Part shown: positions 6,602 to 16,624 of the stretch, piece after piece
How positions within the stretch are numbered: position 1 is the first letter of the stretch
Layout: each line of letters starts with the position of its first letter
Assembly (NCBI GenBank): GCA_031411335.1
Contig: JANOAX010000180.1
Coordinates: 1-23,999 of the forward strand
Origin: JAJTFW01 sp031411335
GTDB taxonomy: Bacteria; Bacteroidota; Bacteroidia; AKYH767-A; OLB10
Length of the DNA stretch: 23,999 bases
Reading direction: 5' to 3'
Notes under the pieces: model-generated
What the model was told of the DNA's origin: nothing
Database searches by the model: none
Seen by the model: the letters and a program-made list of their open reading frames with translations, nothing else
Program-made: the position numbers and the translations under genes

Positions 6602-9376
6602 ATGAAATCAAGCAAGCCACTAAAAACCAACACTCCAAGTCAACGAACGAACCTTACTACGAGGTTGAGTCAAAAACAAAAATTTTTTATTGGGACTGTC
6701 ATCTCTACGATGGCGATTGTACTCATCGTTCTTGTCTATCAATCATTCCAAAGCACCAAAGCAAATGCAGCAGTAAATGGTGATTATCGATCAAAGAACA
6801 ATGGAAATTGGAATTCCAATACAACTTGGGAATCGTATAATGGTACAGCTTGGGTTAATGCAAGTAGTACTCCCACTTCTGCACAAAATGTCATCACCAT
6901 TCGAACTGGACACATAGTTACCGTTACGGCCAATGTAAGTGTTGACCAAGTAGTCGTTGAATCGGGGGGTACCGTTACTGTAAATAGTGGCAGAACAGTT
7001 ACTATTAATAATGGAACGGGTACTGATTTTATAAACGATGGGATTATCAACAATGCAGGCACAATGAATTTAAGTGCAAGTGCTACTTTAAATCATGAGG
7101 CGAATGGTATTTATAATCATACACAAAATGGTGGTAGCGTTCCCACTGCTACATGGAATGAAAGTGCTACCTGTGAAATAAAAGGCACAACGAATACGGC
7201 ACCGATTAATCTTGGACAAAATTTTGGAACTTTTAAATGGAATGCTACTAGCCAAAGTAGCAATTTAGGACTCAATACGAATATGAGCATCCAAAAAGAT
7301 TTTAATATCCTAAGTACAGGATCTAGATATTTAGGATTAACGACGAACAGTACATCGCGTACGATGACTGTTGGTGGTAACATTAATCAGTCGGGCGGAG
7401 ACTTTAGAGGAACTAACAGTTCGGGTGGTGGAACCATCACGGTAACTGGAAATGTAAATCTAACAAGTTCTTGGTTTACTGTTTCTAGTGGATCGGGCGC
7501 CTGCAACATGACCATTAATGGTGATTTAAATATTTCGGGCGGTGTGTTTTGGTCGAACGAAGATGTAACAAACAATACCATGACCATTAACGGAAACTAC
7601 ACGCAAACGGATGGAGTTTTTATTGGTACAGATTGGACCGCGGTAACCACCATCAACATTGCTGGTAATATTGCAATAAGCGGAAACGTGGGAACTAGCT
7701 ATTGCGTTTTAACAAGCGGTTTAGGATTGTGCACATTTAATGTTGAAGGCAGTGCAAGTATCACCGGTGGGAATTTACTGTTAACAGAAGATGCAAACGA
7801 AGGCATTTTCAACATCAAAAACAACTTTACTTATTCAGGTGGGTATGTATGGGAGGCTTCTACGACTCATGTTGGTCAAATTAATTTTAACGGTACGGGC
7901 ATTCAACAATGCAACGTAACTGCGAATACATTCAACAATGTTAACTACACTGTTAAAACGGGTGCGACATTACAAATGGCCAATGCCACAAGTTATTTAA
8001 ATGGAGATGGAATCTTCACATTAGAATCTGGAACGAAGTTGGGAATAAAATCAACCGATGGAATTACTTTAAGTGGGGCAACAGGACATATTCAAACTGC
8101 CACTCGCATTTTTAATACGGGTGCCGACTATGAATACAATGGAATCTCTTTACAGTCTACCGGTAGCGGCTTGCCGTCATCTGTTAGAAATTTAACTATT
8201 AATAATGGATCCCATATCATACTAACAAATTCTGTTAATACAGATAACCAACTCAACTTACTCGTTGGTAATGTTACCACTGGAAGCAATTCGATTACTT
8301 TAGGTACGAGCGATGTTTCTACTGGAACACTAACACGAACATCGGGACATGTTATTGGGTCGTTACGCAGATGGGTGCCTAGTCTAATTACTTCGGGAAT
8401 TATTTTTCCAGTAGGCACACCAACTTCTTACAATGGAATCATCATGGACTTCACGACGGCTCCTAATGGAGGTATTATCTCATCCACTTTTAGTACGGGA
8501 TTCCCTGGCGTATATGGATTACCAATAACAGATGCAGGTGATGTATGTTCTACTATTGGTTCGGGATGGTGGACACTTAGTGGAAGCAACGGTTTTAGCG
8601 GCGGCGAATACAACATCTCAACCACAGCAGAAGGGTTCACAGGAATTTCCGATTACACCAAACTGCATTTATTTAGACGAGATGATGATGCCAATGTATG
8701 GATGGCCAATGGTACGCATGTTGCTGCATCTGGAAATCCAACTACGCCAATAGCGAACAGAAGTGTATTCACAACACTAGGACAATTCGGAATTACATCC
8801 ACAGGTATTAATCCTCTACCAGTAGAATTAGTTGCCTTTGATGTGATGCCGTACAACTCTTCAGCAAAAATTACTTGGACCACGGCGAGTGAAAACAACA
8901 GTGATTACTTTATAGTTGAAAGATCGAAAGACAATAAAAACTTTGAAGGAATTCAAAAAGTAACTGCAGCTGGAAACAGCAACAATCCGCGCAACTATGA
9001 AGTGATGGATCACAATCCACTTTTGGGTACTAGTTACTATCGCTTATCACAAACTGATTTTGATGGACAAAAAGAAACTTTTGATCCGAAGCCATTCAAT
9101 AATACAAAGTCAACTTCCGGAATAAAAAATATGGTAGCAAGTCCCAATCCGTTTGAAACAGATCTTCAATTAAAATTTGAATCTGATATAACTGGAATGT
9201 TACCGATGACCATCACCATGGCTAATGGACAACTTATTTACAATGGAAATTTAAGTGTGAAACAAGGTAAAAACTCGATTTCGTTACCATTAGCAGACCA
9301 GTTAAAATCCGGAACATATATAGTGACCATTGGGGAAAAGGCTTCGAAGATTAGTACCAGAATCATCAAAAAATAA
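6602..9376 (+). CDS. Large beta-helix-type T9SS surface protein
   Basis: 924 aa from the ATG at 6602; a GTG directly before it (6599) is a less likely start. A ~28-residue basic head precedes a hydrophobic signal/anchor (FFIGTVISTMAIVLIVLVY). The region after it, with WNSNTTWESYNG and repeated T/N/G-rich strands (GTVTVNSGRTVTI), resembles the G8-like or parallel beta-helix repeats found in many Bacteroidota surface proteins. Strand repeats such as MTINGN, INIAGN and FNVEGS continue to ~600. Residues ~725-820 contain the common PLPVELVAFD...ITWTTASENNSDYFIVERS fibronectin-like module. The end (VASPNPFETDLQ, GTYIVTIG, RIIKK) is a T9SS type A sorting domain. No catalytic site is recognised. A strong terminator follows. 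Confidence 0.85.
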   Translation: MKSSKPLKTNTPSQRTNLTTRLSQKQKFFIGTVISTMAIVLIVLVYQSFQSTKANAAVNGDYRSKNNGNWNSNTTWESYNGTAWVNASSTPTSAQNVITIRTGHIVTVTANVSVDQVVVESGGTVTVNSGRTVTINNGTGTDFINDGIINNAGTMNLSASATLNHEANGIYNHTQNGGSVPTATWNESATCEIKGTTNTAPINLGQNFGTFKWNATSQSSNLGLNTNMSIQKDFNILSTGSRYLGLTTNSTSRTMTVGGNINQSGGDFRGTNSSGGGTITVTGNVNLTSSWFTVSSGSGACNMTINGDLNISGGVFWSNEDVTNNTMTINGNYTQTDGVFIGTDWTAVTTINIAGNIAISGNVGTSYCVLTSGLGLCTFNVEGSASITGGNLLLTEDANEGIFNIKNNFTYSGGYVWEASTTHVGQINFNGTGIQQCNVTANTFNNVNYTVKTGATLQMANATSYLNGDGIFTLESGTKLGIKSTDGITLSGATGHIQTATRIFNTGADYEYNGISLQSTGSGLPSSVRNLTINNGSHIILTNSVNTDNQLNLLVGNVTTGSNSITLGTSDVSTGTLTRTSGHVIGSLRRWVPSLITSGIIFPVGTPTSYNGIIMDFTTAPNGGIISSTFSTGFPGVYGLPITDAGDVCSTIGSGWWTLSGSNGFSGGEYNISTTAEGFTGISDYTKLHLFRRDDDANVWMANGTHVAASGNPTTPIANRSVFTTLGQFGITSTGINPLPVELVAFDVMPYNSSAKITWTTASENNSDYFIVERSKDNKNFEGIQKVTAAGNSNNPRNYEVMDHNPLLGTSYYRLSQTDFDGQKETFDPKPFNNTKSTSGIKNMVASPNPFETDLQLKFESDITGMLPMTITMANGQLIYNGNLSVKQGKNSISLPLADQLKSGTYIVTIGEKASKISTRIIKK

Positions 9377-9409
9377 TCAAATAACCAAAACAAATCGGTT
9401 TAAAACCCG

Positions 9410-9443
9410 AAAAAGCCTAGGGTTAAAACCCTAGGCTTTTTTT
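9410..9443 (+). terminator. Intrinsic terminator after the beta-helix gene
   Basis: A 15-bp perfect stem (9410-9424 with 9427-9441; core GCCTAGGGTT) with a minimal AA loop runs into seven Ts (9437-9443). It lies 33 bases after the stop codon at 9376. The A-run at the 5' side means it could act in both directions, but no leftward gene ends here. Confidence 0.92.
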
Positions 9444-9533
9444 GGTTTAAAAAATGACAAACATCTACAGAATTTCCCATTCTAGATTCGTAACTTTATC
9501 TACCATTATCTGTTATAATAGGATTATATCATT

Positions 9534-12500
9534 ATGAAAATTCGCTCCGTCTCAACTTCTTTGATGGCCGCATTTGTTGCTGTCTTTTTGGTGATGGGCA
9601 TACATTTTCAATTTCAAAAAAACCATCCAAGGAATAATAAAATTCCGAAACGCGATCGCATGGATTTAGCGATGCAACATGAATTTGACATTACGCGTGA
9701 CCCATCAACTTTAAAAGTTCCTCGAGAAAGATTATGGGCTGCGATGCGTTATGCCGAACAGCTTCGTGCCTCTTCACAAACTCATAAAGTAGCTGGTGCG
9801 TTAAGCATCAATTGGCTGGAACGTGGTCCCTCCAATGTAGGCGGAAGAACACGGGCTATTATTATCGATAAAAATGATGCTACTGGAAAAACTGTTTTTG
9901 CAGCGAGCGTTGGAGGTGGATTATGGAAGACCACAGATATCACCATAACGAATCCGACCTGGACACCTATCAATGATTTATTTTCCAATTTAGCGATTGC
10001 TAGTATTTGCCAAAATCCCATCTCCCCCAATATTCTTTATTTTGGCACCGGAGAAGGATGGTTTAATGCGGATGCTATTTATGGAGATGGAATTTGGAAA
10101 AGCACCGATGGTGGAAACACTTTTAGTCAACTAGCCTTCACAGCGAATAATGCAAACTTTAGGTATGTAAATCAGATGGTAGTACATCCAACAACCGGTG
10201 ATGTGTATGCCTCTTGCACAGGAGGATTATATCGCTCACAAAATGGAGGTACCACTTGGACCGAAGTGTTAGGAGCAGGCAATGGATGTACTGTAGATTT
10301 CATTGCCGACGTTGAAATTGCTGCCGACAATGCTGTTGTTGCCGCCACAGGAAATGTATTTAGCGCTGCTGACGGCGTATATCGTTCTACTAACGGCAAC
10401 GCAGGTACGTACACTAAATTAAATACCGGAGCTAATGGATTTCCAACTACTAATTTCGGTCGAGTTGAAATTGCTTTAGCACCTAACAATAGTGCTGTAC
10501 TTTATGCTTTGACCATGGCAACAAGTTATGGAATTGGCGGTATTTATAAATCAACCAATACAGGAAGCACCTGGACCGCTTGCACTTTACCAACGGATGC
10601 AGATCCTGGTATAGCAGGTGAATTTACCCGTGGCCAAGCTTGGTATGATTTAACCGCTGCGGTTGATCCTAACGATGCGAATACTTTAATAGTAGGTGGT
10701 GTGGATTTATTTAAGAGTACAAACGCTGGAACTAATTGGACACAAATTTCTCATTGGTATGGTGGATTTGGTTTTCAAGAAGTGCATGCAGATCAGCACG
10801 CCATTGTCTACCGACCTGGTTCTAGTTCTGAAGTTTATTTTGGAAATGATGGTGGTGTATGGAAATCCACAAACGGTGGAACTACGATTGATTTCAAAGC
10901 CAATAATTATAACGTTACTCAATTTTATGCATGCGCTATGCATCCAACTTTAGGTTCCAATCAATTTATGGCGGGTGCACAAGACAATGGTACGCAGCAA
11001 TACAGTACACCTGGAATGAATAATACCATTGAAGTTACAGGAGGTGACGGCGCCTATTGTCATATCGATCAAAGTGATCCGTTGTACCAATTTTCTTCTT
11101 ATGTATACAACAATATTTACCGAAGCAACGATGGCGGAAATTCTTTTGCATCCATTCGGAATAGCAATACAGGTTCGTTCATTAATCCGAGCGATTATGA
11201 TGATGCGAACAATGTCTTTTATGCAACTTATGCCAATGGACAATACACTCGATTATTAACTGCATTGACTAGTACAACTTGGAGTAATATTACGATTGCT
11301 GCTTTCAACAGTGGAAGAGTAACTGCGGTTCGTGTTTCACCTACCACCAATCATCGTGTTTTCTTTGGATTGAATAACGGGAGAATTGTACGTGTTGATA
11401 ATGCAAATGCTGCAACACCAACGGAAACTTATATTAATTCAGGAGCAGGAATGCCCACTTCGTCTACGGTTTCTTGTATTGAAATTGAAAATGATGATGA
11501 CAGTCATCTATTAGTAACGTATAGTAACTACGGTGTAAACAGTGTTTGGGAAACCAAGAATGGAGGAACAACATGGACATCGATAGAAGGAAATTTACCT
11601 GACATGCCCATACGTTGGGCTTTATTTAATCCGACGGATAGCGCGCAAGCATTGCTCGCTACAGAAGTAGGTGTATGGAGTACCGATGCTATTTCAGGAG
11701 GAACTACGAACTGGGGTCCATCCAATAGTGGATTAGCCAATGTACGCACCGACATGTTACAAATTAGAAGTTCGGACAAGATGATGATTGCGTCCACTCA
11801 TGGTCGTGGGTTATACTCCAGTGATACCTTCTCTCCTGCGCGTGCTGATTTTGTTGCGGATAAATTTGTTGTTTATACGGGGAAGCCCATACAATATACA
11901 GATGGATCGGTGAAGAGCACAACTTGGAATTGGAATTTTGGAGATGGGTTTACCGACAATACAAAAAATCCTAACCATACTTATTCAACACCGGGAGTGT
12001 ATACGGTTACCTTAAACATCAATGGCGGTGGAGGAAGTTTAACAAAAACCCAAACTGCTTATATAACGGTACTGCCTAACCGCGGAACGCCCTACAATTT
12101 AATAGGAGGAGGAAATTTCGAAACCAATCCCAATGATTTTGCAGGTACTTATAACGGTGGAACCAAATGGGAAAGAGGGAATAGCGGCGTGGCTGGAAAG
12201 AACGGTGTACGCAGCGGAAGTGCAAGTTGGGTGACGAACTTAATCGGTAATTATTCCGACAATGCGAATTGTATTTTGTATTGTCCTAATTATAATTTCT
12301 CCGCAGCAGGTACCTACACGCTTCGATTCTACAAAAAAAATAGTTTCGAAATAGGGTACGATGGATTTCGTGTTGAATACTCCATCAACAAAGGAGATAA
12401 CTGGACATTGCTAGGAACAACAGGAGCGAATTGGTACGACTTTGCCAACGGTGTTGGTGGCACAGCTTTCCCAGCAGGAGAAGCTTTCTTCAATTCCACT

Positions 12501-13205
12501 ACAGCGAGTTTTACACTAGCATCGAGAGATGTTAGTTTCTTAGCGGGCAATGCAAACGTCGCATTCCGTCTGGTTTTCAAATCAGATTTTACGGTAACAG
12601 CAGCGGGAGTATCTATTGACGACTTCGAGATTATTGGTCCGAACAATGCTGCCTTGCCTGTCACGTTAGGATCCTTCACAGGAAAAGCATTTGAAAATTA
12701 TAATCGTTTAGATTGGGTAACACTCTCCGAATTGAACAACGATGGTTTTTATGTAGAGCGATCTTCAGAAGGAATAACATTCGAAGATTTAGGATTTGTT
12801 CGAGGAAAAGGGAATAGCACCTCTGCCAATAGTTATACATTCAAGGACGAAAATCCATTGATGCAATTAATTTCCTATTACCGTTTACGACAAGTAGATT
12901 TTAACGGAAAAGAAAATTACACCAAAGTAATTGCACTCAAGCGAGGTGAATTATTTAATAGTCCTACTGTATTTCCTTCTCCCTTCAAAGATCAACTAAA
13001 CGTTTTATTTGAATCATCGGGAAAACACAAACTTTCAATTTCACTTTATAATTTAAAAGGGCAACTCATTTACCAGCACGAAGGAAATTGTGAAGGGAAC
13101 ATCTTTACCATTCCGTTCAACGACCCAGTATTTGCTGATGGAGTTTATATTTTGAAGGTGGAAAATAATGGGGTGGTGAGTAGTACGCGGGTGGTGAAGA
13201 GATAA
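9534..13205 (+). CDS. BNR/sortilin-like repeat, PKD and T9SS surface protein
   Basis: 1223 aa. An N-terminal signal/anchor (SLMAAFVAVFLVMGIHF) is followed by a long beta-propeller-type region (residues ~90-760) with BNR or Asp-box-like turns: GLWKTTD, GIWKSTDGGNTF, GLYRSQNGGTTW, GVYRSTNGNAG, GIYKSTNTGSTW, GVWKSTNGGTT, NIYRSNDGGNSF, VWETKNGGTTW. The opening WLERGPSNVGGRTRAI is typical of these large secreted Bacteroidota proteins, often annotated as glycosyl hydrolase or VPS10-like without proven activity. A PKD domain (WNFGDGFTDN, ~780-850), a jelly-roll-like segment, the PVTLGSFTGKAFENYNRLDWVT module and a T9SS type A domain (VFPSPFKDQLN, GVYILKVEN, RVVKR) follow. Activity is not assigned. 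Confidence 0.88.
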   Translation: MKIRSVSTSLMAAFVAVFLVMGIHFQFQKNHPRNNKIPKRDRMDLAMQHEFDITRDPSTLKVPRERLWAAMRYAEQLRASSQTHKVAGALSINWLERGPSNVGGRTRAIIIDKNDATGKTVFAASVGGGLWKTTDITITNPTWTPINDLFSNLAIASICQNPISPNILYFGTGEGWFNADAIYGDGIWKSTDGGNTFSQLAFTANNANFRYVNQMVVHPTTGDVYASCTGGLYRSQNGGTTWTEVLGAGNGCTVDFIADVEIAADNAVVAATGNVFSAADGVYRSTNGNAGTYTKLNTGANGFPTTNFGRVEIALAPNNSAVLYALTMATSYGIGGIYKSTNTGSTWTACTLPTDADPGIAGEFTRGQAWYDLTAAVDPNDANTLIVGGVDLFKSTNAGTNWTQISHWYGGFGFQEVHADQHAIVYRPGSSSEVYFGNDGGVWKSTNGGTTIDFKANNYNVTQFYACAMHPTLGSNQFMAGAQDNGTQQYSTPGMNNTIEVTGGDGAYCHIDQSDPLYQFSSYVYNNIYRSNDGGNSFASIRNSNTGSFINPSDYDDANNVFYATYANGQYTRLLTALTSTTWSNITIAAFNSGRVTAVRVSPTTNHRVFFGLNNGRIVRVDNANAATPTETYINSGAGMPTSSTVSCIEIENDDDSHLLVTYSNYGVNSVWETKNGGTTWTSIEGNLPDMPIRWALFNPTDSAQALLATEVGVWSTDAISGGTTNWGPSNSGLANVRTDMLQIRSSDKMMIASTHGRGLYSSDTFSPARADFVADKFVVYTGKPIQYTDGSVKSTTWNWNFGDGFTDNTKNPNHTYSTPGVYTVTLNINGGGGSLTKTQTAYITVLPNRGTPYNLIGGGNFETNPNDFAGTYNGGTKWERGNSGVAGKNGVRSGSASWVTNLIGNYSDNANCILYCPNYNFSAAGTYTLRFYKKNSFEIGYDGFRVEYSINKGDNWTLLGTTGANWYDFANGVGGTAFPAGEAFFNSTTASFTLASRDVSFLAGNANVAFRLVFKSDFTVTAAGVSIDDFEIIGPNNAALPVTLGSFTGKAFENYNRLDWVTLSELNNDGFYVERSSEGITFEDLGFVRGKGNSTSANSYTFKDENPLMQLISYYRLRQVDFNGKENYTKVIALKRGELFNSPTVFPSPFKDQLNVLFESSGKHKLSISLYNLKGQLIYQHEGNCEGNIFTIPFNDPVFADGVYILKVENNGVVSSTRVVKR

Positions 13206-13230
13206 TGATTTCGACTTCGAAATAGCTTAA

Positions 13231-13308
13231 TTGACGCGAAATTCGAATAATCACGAAATGCGAAAGTGCGAAATTGACGCGAAATGCGAATTAACACGAA
13301 ATGCGAAA
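13231..13308. repeat. Degenerate tandem repeats (GACGCGAA / CACGAAATGCGAA)
   Basis: Two ~43-bp units start TTGACGCGAA (13231 and 13273). Each contains a second half CACGAAATGCGAA. A short GCTGCTGACGCTGCTGA tract follows. The 13206-13464 stretch otherwise shows no gene; a small hairpin (ATTTCG/CGAAAT, 13208-13223) lies just after the stop of the BNR gene but has no T-run. Confidence 0.7.
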
Positions 13309-13464
13309 ATCCGCTGCTGACGCTGCTGAACGTTGCGTCGCTGCGTTTAAATGTTCGTATTAATCGAGAACTATTTCTTCCATTTCAAAGAGTTTATTTT
13401 AAGTTTGCTTTTGGAATTGATGTTGTCTAATTAGAAAAATAAATCCCACTTAGGTTATCGATTC

Positions 13465-13701
13465 TTATTCTTCCGTTTTTTTAATACTTAAAGCACCTGA
13501 TGGACATTTTGCAACGGTAGCTCTGATTTCTTCCGTGGATGCATTTTCTACTTTTATCCATGGCTGTTCCTTTGGTTGAAAAACGGAAGGTAAATTCCTT
13601 GCACAATTACCTGAATGAATACACAATCCAGATTGCCAAATCACCGTAATTTCGTCATTCGAATACTCTTTCTTTAGATTTTTCTTATCCATATTCTGCA
13701 T
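13465..13701 (-). CDS. YjdI-like [4Fe-4S] mono-cluster protein
   Basis: 78 aa, a small ferredoxin-like protein of the Fer4_19/YjdI type. Visible motifs are GLCIHSGNCARNLPSVF (Cys27, His29, Cys33), the QPWIKV strand and AKCPSGALSI (Cys66) near the C-terminus. The family has a divergent iron-sulfur site with fewer cysteines than classical ferredoxins; its role is poorly known, probably electron transfer or metabolite-linked redox. The start could be Met1 (13701) or Met4 (13692). It lies 51 bases after the RNase R stop in the same direction, so it may be co-transcribed, but no functional link is evident. Confidence 0.88.
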   Translation of the reverse strand: MQNMDKKNLKKEYSNDEITVIWQSGLCIHSGNCARNLPSVFQPKEQPWIKVENASTEEIRATVAKCPSGALSIKKTEE

Positions 13702-13752
13702 GTAATAATTGTATACTTATCTCGAAGTAAAACTAAATCATGGTGTATCGAA

Positions 13753-16101
13753 TTACTTCTTCCACTTCGAAGTGCCTTTGCCGTATTTGCTTTTGGTTTT
13801 GGGCGCGCCTGATTTTGAAGAGGAGCCAGAAGAGGATCTGCCGGAAGATTTAGAGGAACCACCACCGTGGAATTTTGAGAAGTTACCTCCGCCACCCGAC
13901 TTGGTGAGTTTAACAGAATTATAATCTTCAGCCAATACAAAATCAATTTGCTTTTTCATTAAGTCGGCCGACTTCAAACGCACTTTTAACAAATCGCCGA
14001 GCTGATATATTTTTTTAGAACGGTGTCCTACTAAACAATATTGATCTTCGTTGAGCTCGTAAAAATCATCTACCAAATCACGCACACGAATAAGTCCTTC
14101 GCATTTACTCTCTACAATTTCAACATACAATCCCCACTCGGTAACGCCAGAAATCATTCCATTAAATACTTCATCTTTGCGATCGAGTAAATACTGTACT
14201 TGCTTAAACTTGATGGAAGCACGTTCGGCTTCGGAAGCTTTAATTTCCATGTCAGTACTGTGCTTACAGGCTACTTCCAGCTCGTTCGATGCCATCGGTT
14301 TTCCTCCTGCTAAATAATGCGCCAACAAACGATGCACCATCACATCGGGATAACGACGAATAGGAGAAGTGAAATGTGTATAGTAATCGAACGCCAATCC
14401 ATAGTGTCCAATATTATTTGTGGTGTACACCGCTTTCGACATCGTGCGAATCGCTAATTGTTCAATTACATTTTGTTCCTTCTTCCCTTTCACATCTTTC
14501 ATCAGTTTATTTAATGAATGTGCAATTTCTCTGTCGGTATTGGTATTCATTTTATACCCGAACTTAGAGGCGAAATTGGCAAATGTTTCCATCTTATCGC
14601 TTACGGGAGTGTCATGAATACGATACACAAAAGGATATTCTTTTCCTTCCTTGATGGACAATTTTTTTCCGATGTACTCTGCCACGCGACGATTGGCTAA
14701 GAGCATAAATTCTTCAATCAATTTATTACTGTCCTTATTTTCTTTGAGAAAAACATCAACAGGATGTGCGCGTTCATCTAACCGAAACTTCACCTCCACT
14801 CTATCGAAAGAAATGGCGCCACTGGTGAATCTGTTTTTACGTAAAATTTTTGCTAACTCTTGCAAGGGAAGAATATATTCCTTCATATCACCTTCTCTCG
14901 TTTCAATAACTTCCTGTGCTTCTTCATACGAGAATCGACGTTGCGAATGAATGACAGTACGACCAAACCATTCTTCCAATACCTTAGCATCCTTGTCAAT
15001 TTCAAACACGGCTGAGAAACATAATTTATCTTCTCCTGGGCGCAAAGAGCAAACGTTATTACTCAACTTTTCGGGAAGCATGGGAATCACACGATCCACT
15101 AAATAAATTGAAGTGGCGCGATCGTAAGCTTCCTCTTCTAATGATGAATTAGGGGTTACATAATGCGAAACATCGGCGATATGAATTCCCACTTCTAAGT
15201 TTCCATTTTTCAATGTTTGAACTGAAAGTGCATCATCAAAATCTTTTGCATCCACTGGATCGATGGTGAACGTGGGCACTTTTCTAAAATCGCGACGTTT
15301 CTTTATTTCTGCTGCAGAAATCTTAAATGGAATTTTCTCTGCTTCCGCTTCTACGGCTGCAGGAAACTCGAGGGGGAAACCATACTCTACGAGAATGGCA
15401 TCCATCTCCACATTGTTCTCTCCTGGAGCACCAAGTACACGAATAATTTCTCCTTGTGGATTCTTCGCATCTTCAGGCCATTCGGTAATACGTGCTACGG
15501 CTTTTTCACCGTGCACTGCGCCATTCAATGCATTCAACGGAATAAATATTTCTACATTATTCTTTGCTGAATCGCCACTCAAAAATGCAAACTTACCGGA
15601 CACTTGAACGGTGCCAACAAATTCTGTTCGGGCACGTTCAATTACTTCCATCACTTCTCCTTCCTGGCGTTTGCCGGGTCGAGTTGCAAATAAATTAATT
15701 TTTACGAGATCGCCTTTCATTGCATTCTTCGTATTGTTGCGATCAACTACCACATCTTCCTCAAACTCATCACACTTAACATAGGCATTACCGTTAGATA
15801 CGATATCGATGCGTCCTTCTGCAAAATGCGACTGAGGCCAAAGCTTATATTTATAACGATCTACTTCCTGCAGCACTTGATCTTGCGCCATGCCTTCGAG
15901 AACAGCAATACACGCCGCCTTTAGTTGAGCAGTATCCAGCAATTCCAACAATTCCTTCGACTCCTCATACAGGGGTTCTTGTTCCAACTTACGGATGGCC
16001 TGTTTATAATTAAGTGCTTTATAAGGGTACTCCTTAAAAACAGTTAGCAAAAGTTTTTTCAGCAGTGCGCCATGATCGGGAGATTCTTTCTTCTTCGCCA
16101 T
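13753..16101 (-). CDS. rnr: Ribonuclease R
   Basis: 782 aa, normal length for RNase R, a 3'-5' exoribonuclease that degrades structured RNA. Domains in order: N-terminal winged-helix-like region (~1-80), cold-shock/OB domains (~85-240), RNB catalytic domain with the metal-binding motif DPVDAKDFDDA (281-290) and later HYTHFTSPIRRYPDVMVHR, and an S1 domain (MISGVTEWGLYVEIVESKCE). The C-terminus is a Lys/Ser/Gly-rich basic tail (~735-782), common in RNase R and probably RNA-binding. A 12-bp palindrome (13763-13774) sits in the tail codons. FolB lies upstream in the same direction, separated by 157 bases of hairpin-rich sequence. Confidence 0.97.
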   Translation of the reverse strand: MAKKKESPDHGALLKKLLLTVFKEYPYKALNYKQAIRKLEQEPLYEESKELLELLDTAQLKAACIAVLEGMAQDQVLQEVDRYKYKLWPQSHFAEGRIDIVSNGNAYVKCDEFEEDVVVDRNNTKNAMKGDLVKINLFATRPGKRQEGEVMEVIERARTEFVGTVQVSGKFAFLSGDSAKNNVEIFIPLNALNGAVHGEKAVARITEWPEDAKNPQGEIIRVLGAPGENNVEMDAILVEYGFPLEFPAAVEAEAEKIPFKISAAEIKKRRDFRKVPTFTIDPVDAKDFDDALSVQTLKNGNLEVGIHIADVSHYVTPNSSLEEEAYDRATSIYLVDRVIPMLPEKLSNNVCSLRPGEDKLCFSAVFEIDKDAKVLEEWFGRTVIHSQRRFSYEEAQEVIETREGDMKEYILPLQELAKILRKNRFTSGAISFDRVEVKFRLDERAHPVDVFLKENKDSNKLIEEFMLLANRRVAEYIGKKLSIKEGKEYPFVYRIHDTPVSDKMETFANFASKFGYKMNTNTDREIAHSLNKLMKDVKGKKEQNVIEQLAIRTMSKAVYTTNNIGHYGLAFDYYTHFTSPIRRYPDVMVHRLLAHYLAGGKPMASNELEVACKHSTDMEIKASEAERASIKFKQVQYLLDRKDEVFNGMISGVTEWGLYVEIVESKCEGLIRVRDLVDDFYELNEDQYCLVGHRSKKIYQLGDLLKVRLKSADLMKKQIDFVLAEDYNSVKLTKSGGGGNFSKFHGGGSSKSSGRSSSGSSSKSGAPKTKSKYGKGTSKWKK

Positions 16102-16162
16102 AATGGCACGAAGGTAATCACATTAGAAAGGGAAGAAAATCAAAAAGCGTAAAAAAAGGATT

Positions 16163-16247
16163 TAGTAATAAACAGGTCTTGTTTATACTAAGATTATTCA
16201 ATAGAAATATCGATTGAATAACTGATGTTGAAATCGTTAAAACGATT
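16163..16247. other. Three consecutive inverted repeats between folB and rnr
   Basis: Hairpin 1 pairs 16163-16174 with 16180-16190 (ATAAACA/TGTTTAT core, one bulge). Hairpin 2 pairs TTATTCAAT 16194-16202 with 16213-16221, perfect 9 bp. Hairpin 3 pairs AATCGTT 16232-16238 with 16241-16247, perfect 7 bp. None has the T-run of a standard terminator. They would lie in the rnr leader if transcribed from folB. Confidence 0.6.
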
Positions 16248-16258
16248 ACCCATCAGGG

Positions 16259-16612
16259 CTAAGAAGACATCACCGTAAAAACGGCCTCACCTAATTGTCC
16301 ATTCACGGGTGGATTAAACTTAGTGATAGATACTTTCACATAGGTTGCTATCGGAAAAGCGTCCTGCATTCTCTTCATAATACGCTGAGCCACGTGTTCA
16401 ATGAGGTTAGCAGGGATGGACATCTCCTCTCTCACCAGTTGGTGAACGAGGACATAATCTACGGTTTGAGAAAGATCATCATCGGCCATGGCTTTAGAGA
16501 AATCGCCTACAAATTCGAGGTCGGTACTAAAACGGGTACCCACTTTTCTTTCTTCAGGAAGGCAACCATGGAAACTATGGGTTTCAATTTTTTTGATGGA
16601 GAGAATTTGCAT
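16259..16612 (-). CDS. folB: Dihydroneopterin aldolase
   Basis: 117 aa from the ATG at 16612. An in-frame upstream ATG (16645) would add 11 residues unlike the family (MPIYQFPYLRG) that read through the repeat tract, so the internal start is preferred. The folate-pathway enzyme splits dihydroneopterin into hydroxymethyl-dihydropterin and glycolaldehyde. Family signatures are IETHSFHGCLPEERKVG (start), the DLSQTVDYVLVHQLV segment, the conserved Glu in LIEHVAQRI, and VSITKFNPPVNGQLGEAVF with the catalytic Lys. The size fits the usual ~115-120 aa. RNase R follows in the same direction. Confidence 0.95.
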   Translation of the reverse strand: MQILSIKKIETHSFHGCLPEERKVGTRFSTDLEFVGDFSKAMADDDLSQTVDYVLVHQLVREEMSIPANLIEHVAQRIMKRMQDAFPIATYVKVSITKFNPPVNGQLGEAVFTVMSS

Positions 16613-16624
16613 ACCGCGAAGATA

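Noticed and set aside
6784..8898. Several leftward ORFs of 66-96 aa inside the beta-helix gene
   Set aside because: They are frame shadows of a long Thr/Asn/Gly-rich coding sequence and lack family features.
13763..13774. Perfect palindrome CACTTCGAAGTG
   Set aside because: It lies within the RNase R tail codons and has no T-run; Lys/Trp/Ser codon choice can explain it.
13674..13946. A 90-aa leftward ORF across the rnr / iron-sulfur gene junction
   Set aside because: It overlaps both recognised genes out of frame; both have strong family motifs.
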